Of a stretch of 62,587 nt of DNA, positions 15,748 to 24,006 are shown piece after piece; positions within the stretch are counted from its first letter, which is position 1; each line of letters opens with the position of its first letter. The translations under genes were made by a program, and so were the position numbers. The DNA is from an uncultured Porphyromonadaceae bacterium. Lineage in GTDB: Bacteria > Bacteroidota > Bacteroidia > Bacteroidales > Muribaculaceae. The DNA lies in NCBI GenBank assembly GCA_900550395.1, contig URSD01000011.1, forward strand, positions 1 to 62,587, read 5' to 3'. The notes under the pieces are model-generated. The model made no database searches. It saw only the letters and a list, made by a program, of their open reading frames with translations, and had not been told where the DNA came from.

Positions 15748-16100
15748 TCCGGTTCCTCCATATTTTTCTGCCCATCCGTATTCTTTCGGGATGCAGCGCG
15801 CTTGCGACGTCTTCTTTTTGCGGCTTCCACAAACTCGTAATACTCATTCGGGCTCATTTCCTCCTCTTTAAGTAATGGAGCAAAAATATCCAGTTCACCC
15901 AATATGCGCAGAGTCCGCATAAGCGAATCGAAGGAGCGAATTTCTCCCTCCTCGATTCGTTTCAGGGTGGATACAGATATTTGCGCCTGCTCCGCAAGCG
16001 ACATCTGCGTGATGTTCTGCCGCAGCCTCAGCTGCCGTATCTTTCGGCCTATCCGCCGACATATCTCGGCATCCGCGAGCATATAGATATTATCCTCCAT
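15741..16100 (-). CDS. hipB: HipB-type XRE antitoxin (module 1)
   Basis: 119 residues. A helix-turn-helix of the XRE/Cro type lies at about 15-70 (IGRKIRQLRLRQNITQMSLA, EQAQISVSTLKRIEEGEI), followed by a basic tail (AKRRRRKRAASRKN). HipB proteins bind their own operator and neutralise HipA. The promoter upstream (-7 TATATTTG on the minus strand, 16126-16133) is bracketed by two 13-bp direct repeats (16107-16119 and 16148-16160), likely operators. It is translationally coupled to hipA. Confidence 0.92.
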   Translation of the reverse strand: MEDNIYMLADAEICRRIGRKIRQLRLRQNITQMSLAEQAQISVSTLKRIEEGEIRSFDSLMRTLRILGELDIFAPLLKEEEMSPNEYYEFVEAAKRRRRKRAASRKNTDGQKNMEEPEW

Positions 16101-16106
16101 TGTTCT

Positions 16107-16160
16107 ATTTTGAGCTATTATGCCGCAAATATACTAATAATATCTCAATTTTCAGCTATT
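16107..16160 (-). promoter_or_regulatory. hipBA-1 promoter with two putative HipB operators
   Basis: ATTTTGAGCTATT (16107-16119) and ATTTTCAGCTATT (16148-16160) are direct repeats identical in 12 of 13 positions, 41 bp apart (about four helical turns). The -7 box TATATTTG (minus strand, 16126-16133) lies between them. Autoregulation by HipB is known for the family; the assignment of these repeats as operators is inference. Confidence 0.6.
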
Positions 16161-16180
16161 GCAACGGAATAACTCCGGGC

Positions 16181-17134
16181 TCACCATACGTGGCGGTCGA
16201 ACAGGGATTTCGAGCCGTCGGGGAAGACGTAGAGGTAGCGGCCGCCGGCCTTGTCGTACTCCAGCGTACCTTCTCCGAGGATATACATCGCCAGCCTGAC
16301 TATAAGGCAGACAATGATGATGGTGAGCACGACCACAGACACCACCGACACGACGAAAATCAGCGGCAGCGTGCCGACGACGTAGAGGGGAACGCCTATA
16401 AGCAGCGGCCTCACGTCGCGCGCGATGCACGAGGACAGCAGCATGAGCACCGGAGGCACGGCGTAGAGCACCGCCGTGCCGGCCCACCACCACCATTCGG
16501 GCCGGTCGTTGAATACGCGCGTCACGAAATAGCCCAACAGGCCGACCACCGTCCCCCACACGAAGAAACTCGTCCACGACGACTTGAAGCCCTTGCGGGT
16601 GCGGTACTCGATGCTGTTCAGCAGCTTGACAAGGAGATTGAACTGCGCCTGCACCACTATTATCATCGCCACAAGAATGGCCGCGCAGCGCCACACGGAA
16701 TGGATGTCGGGACTGAAAAAAGACAGCGGCTCCTCCGACGAGAGGATGTACAACGCCTGGCTGACCGACCCCGCCACAAAGCAACCCAGCACCGACCAGA
16801 ATATCCAGTCGGTGATGTATTCGTCGCTTTCATCGGAAATGAAGTTCAGAACGAAGCACGCCGCGAAAAGGCCGAGGGACAGCCAGAACCACACATCGGG
16901 GTTGCCGGCGCGACCGCGCAGGAGGCCTATGTCGGGGATGCGCTCCATGATGCGGTTGGTGGAGAACTGCCACCAAAACTCTTCGGGGGTAACTGTGGTG
17001 TAATGCTGGCCGGGGCCGGGACGCACTTCGGCCTCGCTGACCGGCTCGGCGGCCGGTGCATTCGTCCCGGCGTCCGACACAACGAACGAGCAGAGCAGCA
17101 GCGGCAGCAGGAGGAGGAGTCGGTATATAGACAT
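16181..17134 (-). CDS. Multi-pass inner-membrane protein of unknown function
   Basis: 317 residues with an N-terminal hydrophobic signal (MSIYRLLLLLPLLLCSFVVS), a short periplasmic-looking stretch (PGPGQHYTTVTPEEFWWQFS), and then about seven membrane segments, e.g. VWFWLSLGLFAACFVLNFI, AAILVAMIIVVQAQFNLLV, FVWGTVVGLLGYFV and VVSVVVLTIIIVCLIVRLAM. The C-terminal tail reads YDKAGGRYLYVFPDGSKSLF. I recognise no family. It stands alone between hipBA-1 and tRNA-Asp. Confidence 0.8.
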   Translation of the reverse strand: MSIYRLLLLLPLLLCSFVVSDAGTNAPAAEPVSEAEVRPGPGQHYTTVTPEEFWWQFSTNRIMERIPDIGLLRGRAGNPDVWFWLSLGLFAACFVLNFISDESDEYITDWIFWSVLGCFVAGSVSQALYILSSEEPLSFFSPDIHSVWRCAAILVAMIIVVQAQFNLLVKLLNSIEYRTRKGFKSSWTSFFVWGTVVGLLGYFVTRVFNDRPEWWWWAGTAVLYAVPPVLMLLSSCIARDVRPLLIGVPLYVVGTLPLIFVVSVVSVVVLTIIIVCLIVRLAMYILGEGTLEYDKAGGRYLYVFPDGSKSLFDRHVW

Positions 17135-17256
17135 GGGTTTATTGATTTATTCTGCAAATATATGAATATTTTCGCTTCATCCACAGACATATACAAAAAA
17201 AAGAATGAGAAACAGCGGCCCGAAGGCGTTGCAATTTCTCATTCTCCTCTCTCCTC

Positions 17257-17333
17257 TGGCGGTGCGGACGGGACTCGAACCCGCGACCTCCGGCGTGACA
17301 GGCCGGCATTCTAACCAGCTGAACTACCGCACC
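17257..17333 (-). tRNA. tRNA-Asp (GTC)
   Basis: Read on the minus strand, GGTGCGG (from 17333) pairs with CCGCACC to form the acceptor stem. The D arm includes AGTTCAGCTGGTTAGA, the anticodon loop is CTGTCAC with anticodon GTC, and the T arm is GCGGGTTCGAGTCCCGT. Discriminator G and an encoded CCA follow (17257-17259). 77 nt, complete cloverleaf. Confidence 0.97.
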
Positions 17334-17550
17334 GTTTAGCATTAGCCTCGCTTGGCTCTCGGTGGAGAGGCAATAGCTTTGTCGCTTTTGCGAGTGCAAA
17401 GTTAAGGCGAGTTTTTCATTCCTGCAAATTTTTTCGCCACAATTTTAAAAAATTTATTACAATACGACTAATATCCCAATATATTTGGCAATATTTCTCC
17501 TCAGTCCTATACTCAGTCCGGGAAAAGGTCTCAACAAAAAGCGAATTATA

Positions 17551-17583
17551 TTTGCTACTATGCCCGACTTATCCGTATATTTG
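17551..17583 (+). promoter_or_regulatory. Promoter directly abutting the arabinofuranosidase start codon
   Basis: TATATTTG at 17576-17583 ends only five bases before the ATG at 17589, with TTTG at 17551-17554 upstream (21-nt spacer). The transcript would start at or within a few bases of the AUG. A second TATATTTG at 17547-17554 could give a transcript about 29 nt longer. Confidence 0.55.
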
Positions 17584-17588
17584 CACAT

Positions 17589-20099
17589 ATGAAACGCATT
17601 ATGCTCCCGGCAGCCATCGCGCTCGCCCCGTACCTGTGTTGCAATGCCGTCGCCACGGATTCGGTTCAGGTCTATCTCTACACCGACTCAATCACAGCAG
17701 GCCATGACGGGCTGCACTGGGCATGGCAGGACGACACCGGCACGTGGCACAACGACGTGGCCTGGCAGAAGCTCGTCAGCAGCGACTACGGCGCCTGGGG
17801 CTCGCAGAAGCGAATGATAAAGCCCTACGTGGAGCGCGGAGCCGACGGCACATGGCACGCCGTATGGAGCGTCAACAGCCGCGACTCGGTAGTGGCCTAC
17901 GCGTCCTCGCCCGACCTGATACACTGGAAGCCGCAGCAGTACATAGCCACGGCGGCCACATGCGCCGACCCCGCGCTGTACTGCGACACGGCCACCGGAG
18001 TATGGCACATCACCTGGACCGACGCAGCCGGACGAGCCATGCAGCTCACCACCACCGATTTCCGCCACTACACCCGTCCCGAGCCGTGCGACGGCACTCA
18101 GCCCCGGGGGCAGCGGCAATGCGTGCCGCAGGTGCTCAGGACATCCACCGGATGCACCCGGCGCATACCACGCGCCGAGCTGGACGCCCTCCTCGCCAAC
18201 GCCGCGCGCGAGCAGCGCGAGTACGCCCTCAGCTGCGAGAACGAGGCAAGCGACGCCGAGCGATTCGCCGGACTGCCTACCGTCAACGCATCCCTTTCCA
18301 TCGACCGCGGCGCGGCCTACGACATCTCGCCCATGCTCATGGGCATCTTCTTCGAGGACATCAGCCACGCCGCCGACGGCGGCCTCTACGCCGAGCTGAT
18401 TCAGAACCGCGATTTTGAGTACAGCCCCGACGAGAAGCCGGAGACGCCCGGATGGGGTCCCTCCTACGCATGGAAGACCACCGGCACGCTGACGATGACT
18501 ATCGACACCGTGGCGCCCATACACCCCAACAACCCGCACTACGCCACTATCCGGGGCAGCGGAACGCTGCGCAATCCCGGCTTCGACGGCATAGCCGTGC
18601 GCGCCGGCGAGCGCTACGACCTGTCAATGTTCGCACGCGCACGCGGCAAGAAGGCCGTGCGCCTGCACGTGGAGCTGATCGCGCAGAACGGCACGCGCCT
18701 GGCGGAGGCCACCCTGCGCGCACGCCCCGGCGACTGGCAGAAACTGCACGCCGTCTTGAGCCCGAAGGTCAACTGCCTGGACGGCTGGCTGCTCATAGAG
18801 CCCATGGGCGACGGCGCCGCCGACCTCGACATGGTGTCGCTCTTCCCCGTGGCGACGTTCCGCGACCGTCCCAACGGCCTGCGGCGCGACCTGGCCGAGT
18901 ACATCGCGGCCCTGCGGCCGCGCTTCGTGCGCTTCCCCGGCGGCTGCGTGGCCCACGGCGACGGCCTCGGCAACATCTACCGCTGGAAGAACACCATAGG
19001 GCCGCTGGAGGCCCGCGTGCCGCAGCGCAACATCTGGGGATACCACCAGACGGCCGGCCTCGGCTTCCACGAGTATTTCCAGTTCTGCGAGGACCTCGGC
19101 GCCGAGCCCGTGCCGGTGGTCGCCGCAGGCGTGCCGTGCCAGAACTCGTCGCGCGGCGGCGCCGGCCAGCAGGGAGGCATACCCATGGAGCAGATGCCCC
19201 AGTACGTGCAGGACGTGCTCGACCTCGTGGAGTATGCCAACGGCGACGCCACGTCCACCGAGTGGGGACGCCGCCGAGCCGCCAACGGCCACCCGCAGCC
19301 CTTCCGTCTGAAATACATCGGCGTGGGCAACGAGGACCTGATCTCCGTAGTGTTCGAAGAACGCTTCAAGATGATTCACGACGCCCTGCGCAGCAAGTAT
19401 CCCGACATCACCGTCATAGGCACCGTCGGCCCCTTCCACAGCGGCAGCGACTACGACGAAGGCTGGCGCTTCGCCCGGCAGGAAGGCGTAGCCATGGTCG
19501 ACGAGCACTACTACGAACAGCCGGGATGGTTCATCAACAACCGGCACTTCTACGACGGCTACGACCGCCGCGGACCCCGTGTCTACCTCGGCGAATACGC
19601 ATCGAAAAGCAACGGCCTCTACAACGCCCTGGCGGAGGCGGCATACCTCTGCGACGTGGAGCGCAACGGCGACGTGGTAGCCATGACGTCCTACGCCCCG
19701 CTGCTCGCCCGCATAGGCGCCACCAACTGGAACCCCGACCTCATATACTTCTCGGGGTGGGACGTATACCCCACGCCCAACTACGCCGTGCAGCGCCTCT
19801 TCGGAGAAAACAGCGGCACCCGCTACATCCCGGCCGGACTCTCCGTCGAGAGCGACGACGAGGGCGTGAAGGCCCGCATCGCCGCATCGGTGGTAGAGGC
19901 CGACAACGGCGACATAATCATAAAACTGGTGAACATCCTGCCCGCGGGCATCCACATCAGCGGTCTGCCTCAGGGCGTGGTACGCTTCAGCCGCCTGGAA
20001 CCCACGCTCGGCATCGACGAGCAGCAGTTCAGCATCGGCGCCGGAGGCGAGACCATGCTGCCGCCGCGCTCGCTCACCATCTTACGCTACCTGAAATGA
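17589..20099 (+). CDS. Secreted GH51-type alpha-L-arabinofuranosidase with N-terminal GH43-like segment
   Basis: 836 residues with signal peptide MKRIMLPAAIALAPYLCCNA. Residues about 25-180 resemble part of a GH43/GH32-type beta-propeller (WAWQDDTGTWHND, YASSPDLIHWKP, DPALYCDTATGVWHITWTD) but are too short for a full five-bladed domain. From about 235 onward comes a GH51-like enzyme with a carbohydrate-binding sandwich (300-410) and the TIM barrel (VRFPGGCVAHGD). The predicted acid/base is Glu582 in GVGNED and the nucleophile Glu669 in YLGEYASKS. The likely role is removal of arabinofuranose from plant polysaccharides in the periplasm. The stop overlaps the next ATG by four bases. Confidence 0.92.
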   Translation: MKRIMLPAAIALAPYLCCNAVATDSVQVYLYTDSITAGHDGLHWAWQDDTGTWHNDVAWQKLVSSDYGAWGSQKRMIKPYVERGADGTWHAVWSVNSRDSVVAYASSPDLIHWKPQQYIATAATCADPALYCDTATGVWHITWTDAAGRAMQLTTTDFRHYTRPEPCDGTQPRGQRQCVPQVLRTSTGCTRRIPRAELDALLANAAREQREYALSCENEASDAERFAGLPTVNASLSIDRGAAYDISPMLMGIFFEDISHAADGGLYAELIQNRDFEYSPDEKPETPGWGPSYAWKTTGTLTMTIDTVAPIHPNNPHYATIRGSGTLRNPGFDGIAVRAGERYDLSMFARARGKKAVRLHVELIAQNGTRLAEATLRARPGDWQKLHAVLSPKVNCLDGWLLIEPMGDGAADLDMVSLFPVATFRDRPNGLRRDLAEYIAALRPRFVRFPGGCVAHGDGLGNIYRWKNTIGPLEARVPQRNIWGYHQTAGLGFHEYFQFCEDLGAEPVPVVAAGVPCQNSSRGGAGQQGGIPMEQMPQYVQDVLDLVEYANGDATSTEWGRRRAANGHPQPFRLKYIGVGNEDLISVVFEERFKMIHDALRSKYPDITVIGTVGPFHSGSDYDEGWRFARQEGVAMVDEHYYEQPGWFINNRHFYDGYDRRGPRVYLGEYASKSNGLYNALAEAAYLCDVERNGDVVAMTSYAPLLARIGATNWNPDLIYFSGWDVYPTPNYAVQRLFGENSGTRYIPAGLSVESDDEGVKARIAASVVEADNGDIIIKLVNILPAGIHISGLPQGVVRFSRLEPTLGIDEQQFSIGAGGETMLPPRSLTILRYLK

Positions 20100-21265
20100 G
20101 ACAGAAACAGCTCTGCTTCGCCACAAGCACACGCGCCGACTGGGGACTCCTCAGCCCCGTGGCACGCGCCATGCGCGACACCTCCGGCACGCAGGTGCGC
20201 ATCCTCGCCACCAACATGCACCTCATGCCTCAGTACGGCAACAGCGCCGACGAGATACGCGCCGACGGCTTCGACATCGACGCCGCCGTGCCCATGACCC
20301 TGCGGGGCGACGGCGAGGCCGCCCGCGTCCGCGCCATGGCCCAGTGCATGGAAGGCACGGCCGACGCCCTCGAGCGCATGCGCCCCGACGCGCTCGTCAT
20401 ACTCGGCGACCGCTACGAGATGCTGGCCGTGGCCTCCGCGGCGGCCGTCATGCGCGTGCCCGTCATCCACATAGCCGGCGGCGAGGTCAGCCAGGGCGCC
20501 GTCGACGACGACATCCGCCATGCCATCACCAAGCTCGCCGCCCTCCACCTCACGGCCACCGAGCCCTACCGCCGCCGCGTCATCCAGATGGGCGAAGACC
20601 CGGCCCGCGTCATCAACACCGGCGCCATCGGCGTCTGGAACATACTCAACCGCCCCCTGCCCTCGCGCGAGGAACTGGAACGCGACCTCGGCTTCAGCCT
20701 ACGCGGCCCCCTGGCCGTCGTCACCTACCATCCCGCCACGCTCGGCGACGCCGACCCCGCCCGCTGTTTCGCCGACCTGCTCGACGCCCTCGGCGCCACC
20801 CCAGGCCTGCGCTACATCATCACCTACCCCAACAACGACGCCGGAGCCGACGGCATCATCCCTCTCATCCGCAGCCATGCCGACGCCCGGCCGGGACGTG
20901 TCCTGGCCGTACCGTCGCTGGGCGCACGCCGCTACCTCGCCGCACTGCGGGACGCGCAGGTCGTCGTAGGCAACTCCAGCAGCGGCATCGTCGAGGTGCC
21001 CTCCACCGGCACCGTCACCGTCGACGTAGGCATACGCCAGCAAGGCCGTCTGTGCGGTCCCTCCGTGCTCCACTGCGCCGAGGGCCGCGAAGCCATCGCC
21101 GCCGCCATTGCCGAGGCCCTCTCACCCCGCATGCAGGCCATAGCCGCACAGCGCGTCAACCCCTACTACAAGCCTGACACACTCTCCATCATGACATCGG
21201 CTATCGCATCCTTCCTCCGTGACACTCCTCCTCACAAGCACTTCTACGACCTGCCGAATGTCTGA
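20096..21265 (+). CDS. neuC: UDP-N-acetylglucosamine 2-epimerase (hydrolysing), NeuC type
   Basis: 389 residues beginning MRQKQLCFATSTRADWGLLS. Signatures: TRADWG, LVILGDRYEMLAVASAA, HIAGGEVSQGAVDDDIRHAI TKLA, VTYHPATLGD, YIITYPNNDAGAD and VVGNSSSGIVEVPSTGT. These are characteristic of the hydrolysing epimerase that turns UDP-GlcNAc (or a derivative) into ManNAc plus UDP in sialic-acid-type sugar synthesis. Cytoplasmic, no signal peptide. The start overlaps the arabinofuranosidase stop (ATGA), an odd partner. No neuB or neuA is visible here, so the product's fate is unknown from this window. Confidence 0.93.
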   Translation: MRQKQLCFATSTRADWGLLSPVARAMRDTSGTQVRILATNMHLMPQYGNSADEIRADGFDIDAAVPMTLRGDGEAARVRAMAQCMEGTADALERMRPDALVILGDRYEMLAVASAAAVMRVPVIHIAGGEVSQGAVDDDIRHAITKLAALHLTATEPYRRRVIQMGEDPARVINTGAIGVWNILNRPLPSREELERDLGFSLRGPLAVVTYHPATLGDADPARCFADLLDALGATPGLRYIITYPNNDAGADGIIPLIRSHADARPGRVLAVPSLGARRYLAALRDAQVVVGNSSSGIVEVPSTGTVTVDVGIRQQGRLCGPSVLHCAEGREAIAAAIAEALSPRMQAIAAQRVNPYYKPDTLSIMTSAIASFLRDTPPHKHFYDLPNV

Positions 21266-21444
21266 TGACGCTGCAAAGTTACAACACGAAATACCCCTTT
21301 GAATGTAGTTTTTGTCACATTGGCAAAAAAAAATTTTGCACAGAGGGCTAACCGACATATTGGGCGGCCTTTTGGGTCATGTTATGAAAATATTTGTTAT
21401 CTTTGCAGACAACAAACAAGCAACATAACCCCAGCATCATACAC

Positions 21445-22488
21445 ATGAAACGACTCCTGCTCCTTCTCGCGCTTGCTATCGCGCTGTCCTGCAATGTGTC
21501 AGCACAGGAAAAGCGCACGGCCGTACAGACCGCCGGCATCGCGTTCTACAACCTTGAGAACCTTTTCGACACCATCCCCAACAATCCCGAGGGACGCGAC
21601 GTGGAGTACACTCCCGCAGGCTCGAAGCAGTGGGACGGACGCAAGTACCGCAACAAAATCGACAACCTCTCCTACGCCATCTCGCAGTTCACCACGAAGA
21701 CGACGCCCTACGGCCCCGCCATCATAGGCGTGAGCGAGATCGAGAACCGCAGCGTGCTCGACGACCTCGTGGCGGCTCCCGCCATCCGCGACTGGAAGCT
21801 CCAGGTGGTGCACCATGACTCGCCCGATGCCCGCGGCGTGGACGTGGGTCTGCTCTACAATCCGCGCTACTTCCGCCTGGAGAACGTGACGAACCACCGC
21901 CTGCACGCCGTGCCCTTCCGCACGCGCGACCAGATGTGCGTCGTAGGCTCGCTGCTGGGCCAGCGCATCGCCGTCATCGTCAACCACTGGCCGTCGCGCC
22001 TGGGAGGCCAGGAGCGCTCGGAGCCCAACCGCAAGGCCGCCGCTGCACTGAGCAAGCAGATAGCCGACTCGCTGTGGAGCATAGACCCCGAAATCGGCGT
22101 AATCGTGATGGGCGACCTCAACGACGACCCGCAGAACGCCTCGTGCGCCCAGGTGCTGGGCGGAAAGCGCAACATCAAGGACGCCGCGCCCCACGGCTTC
22201 TACAATCCCTTCTGGGAGATGCTCGACAAGGGCATCGGCACTCTCGCCTACAAGAGCTCCTGGAACCTCTTCGACCAGATAATCCTCTCCGGCAACCTCG
22301 CCACGGCTCCCGAAAACCGCTGGCACTTCATGCGCGCCATAGTCCACAACCACGACTTCCTGAAGGACACCGAGGGCAACCGTGTGGGCTACCCCAAGCG
22401 CACATTCTCTGCCGGAAGCTATCTCAACGGCTACTCCGACCACTTCCCCACCGAGGTGCTCCTCGTGCGCAAGGTGGAGAGGAAATAA
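21445..22488 (+). CDS. Secreted endonuclease/exonuclease/phosphatase-family protein
   Basis: 347 residues from ATG 21445 with signal peptide MKRLLLLLALAIALSCNVSA. EEP-fold motifs: FYNLENLFDTIPN, VSEIENRSVLDDL, HHDSPDARGVDVGLLYNPR, VNHWPSRLGG, VIVMGDLNDDP and the terminal YSDHFPTEVLL. The family cleaves phosphodiesters (nucleic acids, lipids or sugar phosphates). Metal and catalytic residues (Asn, Glu, Asp, His) appear intact. An upstream extension of 17 codons would lack the signal peptide, and a -7-like TATCTTTG lies just before it. First gene of the run to 27176; envC-like follows after four bases. Confidence 0.9.
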   Translation: MKRLLLLLALAIALSCNVSAQEKRTAVQTAGIAFYNLENLFDTIPNNPEGRDVEYTPAGSKQWDGRKYRNKIDNLSYAISQFTTKTTPYGPAIIGVSEIENRSVLDDLVAAPAIRDWKLQVVHHDSPDARGVDVGLLYNPRYFRLENVTNHRLHAVPFRTRDQMCVVGSLLGQRIAVIVNHWPSRLGGQERSEPNRKAAAALSKQIADSLWSIDPEIGVIVMGDLNDDPQNASCAQVLGGKRNIKDAAPHGFYNPFWEMLDKGIGTLAYKSSWNLFDQIILSGNLATAPENRWHFMRAIVHNHDFLKDTEGNRVGYPKRTFSAGSYLNGYSDHFPTEVLLVRKVERK

Positions 22489-22491
22489 CGT

Positions 22492-24003
22492 ATGCGCAGC
22501 CTCCTCGCCCTGTTTCTTGCTTTGCTGATGCTCGCTTCCGCGCCGGCCGCGGAGGCTGCCGGCAAACGCCCGCGCCGCAAGGCGCGCACCGAGCAGAAGG
22601 CACCGGCCAAGCCACGCAGCGCCGGCGAGGTGCGCCGCCAGCAGAAGCTGACGGCCGGCGAGATAGAGAAGACGCAGCAGCAGATTAATTCCAACAAACG
22701 AGAGACGCGCCGCCAGCTCAACCGCCTGGCGTCGCTCGACGCCGAGATAGGCCGCAGCGAGCAGCAGATGGCCGCCATGGGACGCCGCATCGACTCGCTG
22801 GACGCCGGCATCGCGGCCCTGGCCGACAGCGTGGCCCGGTCGGAGACGCAGCTGAAGGCCATGCGCGCCGCCTACGGCCGCAGCCTGCGCGCCATGCGCA
22901 TGCGCCGGCAGCAAGTCAGCCCCGTGATGTTCGTGCTCGGCTCCGGCAACCTCAGCCAGGCATGGCGCCGCGCGCGCTACATGCGCGAGCTCTCGGCAGC
23001 TCACGCGCGCAAGGCTCGGCGCGTGCAGGCCGCGGCCGACACGCTGCGTGCGCGCCGCGACGAGCTGAAGGCCCTGCGCGACAAGCGCGAGGCCGAACTG
23101 GGACGCATAGCCGCCGCGCGCGACGACCTGCGGCGCAAGCAACAGAGCGCCGACACACTCGTGGCGTCGCTGCGCAGCGAGGGAGCCTCGCTGCAGCGCG
23201 TACTCAACGACAAGCGCAGCCAGGCGGCCGCGCTCGACCGCGAGCTCGACCGCATAATAGCCGAGGAGGCGCGCAAAGCTGAAGAAGCACGCAAGGCCGA
23301 GGAACGGCGCCTCGCCGAGGAGCGACGCCGCAAGGCCGAGGAAGAGGCAACGCTGGCCGAAGAACGCCGCAAGGCCGAGGAGCGCGAGCGCGCCGAGGCC
23401 GCCCAGAAAGAGGCCGCGAAGGGCAAAAAAGACAAGAAGGATAAGAAAGGCAAGGCCGACAGCAAGCCCAAGCCGGCGCCGAAACCCGAGACTACGGCAC
23501 CCAAGCCCGCACCCAAGCCCACGCCGAAGCCTGAGACCCCGGCGCCGGCGCCCGAACGGAACGCGGCCGCCGAGAGAGCCCTGACGGGCAGCTTCGCCGC
23601 CAACCGCGGCCGCCTGCTCTTCCCCGTGGCCGGAGGCTACCGCATAGTCAGCAACTTCGGGCGCACGCAGCATCCGCGCATCCCGGGCGTGCAGATACAG
23701 AACAGCGGCATCGACATCGAGGCCACGGCCGGAGGCGACGCCCGGGCGGTGTTCGACGGCACCGTCACCACGGTGTTCCGCATCGACGGCTACCACAACA
23801 TCGTCATCGTGCGCCACGGCGAGTACCTCACCGTGTACGCCGGGCTCGACCGCATCTACGTGCGCAAGGGCGACAAGCTGCGCACCGGGCAGGCCATAGG
23901 CCACATCTTCGCCGACCCCGACGACGGCGCCCGGTCGGTGCTTCACTTCGAGCTGCGGCGCGAGAAAGAGAAACTGAACCCCTCGGAGTGGGTGAAACCC
24001 TGA
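22492..24003 (+). CDS. EnvC/NlpD-like murein hydrolase activator (degenerate LytM domain)
   Basis: 503 residues: signal peptide (MRSLLALFLALLMLASAPA), long coiled coil from about 50 to 310 (QQKLTAGEIEKTQQQINSNK; repeated RKAEE runs), a Lys/Pro-rich linker (about 315-355) and a C-terminal LytM/M23 fold (about 370-500). The zinc-ligand positions are altered: the usual HxGxD is NSGID, and the HxHFE motif is VLHFE. This points to a non-catalytic activator of cell-wall amidases at division, as for EnvC. Follows the EEP gene after three bases; the flippase gene follows after another three. Confidence 0.9.
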   Translation: MRSLLALFLALLMLASAPAAEAAGKRPRRKARTEQKAPAKPRSAGEVRRQQKLTAGEIEKTQQQINSNKRETRRQLNRLASLDAEIGRSEQQMAAMGRRIDSLDAGIAALADSVARSETQLKAMRAAYGRSLRAMRMRRQQVSPVMFVLGSGNLSQAWRRARYMRELSAAHARKARRVQAAADTLRARRDELKALRDKREAELGRIAAARDDLRRKQQSADTLVASLRSEGASLQRVLNDKRSQAAALDRELDRIIAEEARKAEEARKAEERRLAEERRRKAEEEATLAEERRKAEERERAEAAQKEAAKGKKDKKDKKGKADSKPKPAPKPETTAPKPAPKPTPKPETPAPAPERNAAAERALTGSFAANRGRLLFPVAGGYRIVSNFGRTQHPRIPGVQIQNSGIDIEATAGGDARAVFDGTVTTVFRIDGYHNIVIVRHGEYLTVYAGLDRIYVRKGDKLRTGQAIGHIFADPDDGARSVLHFELRREKEKLNPSEWVKP

Positions 24004-24006
24004 CGC

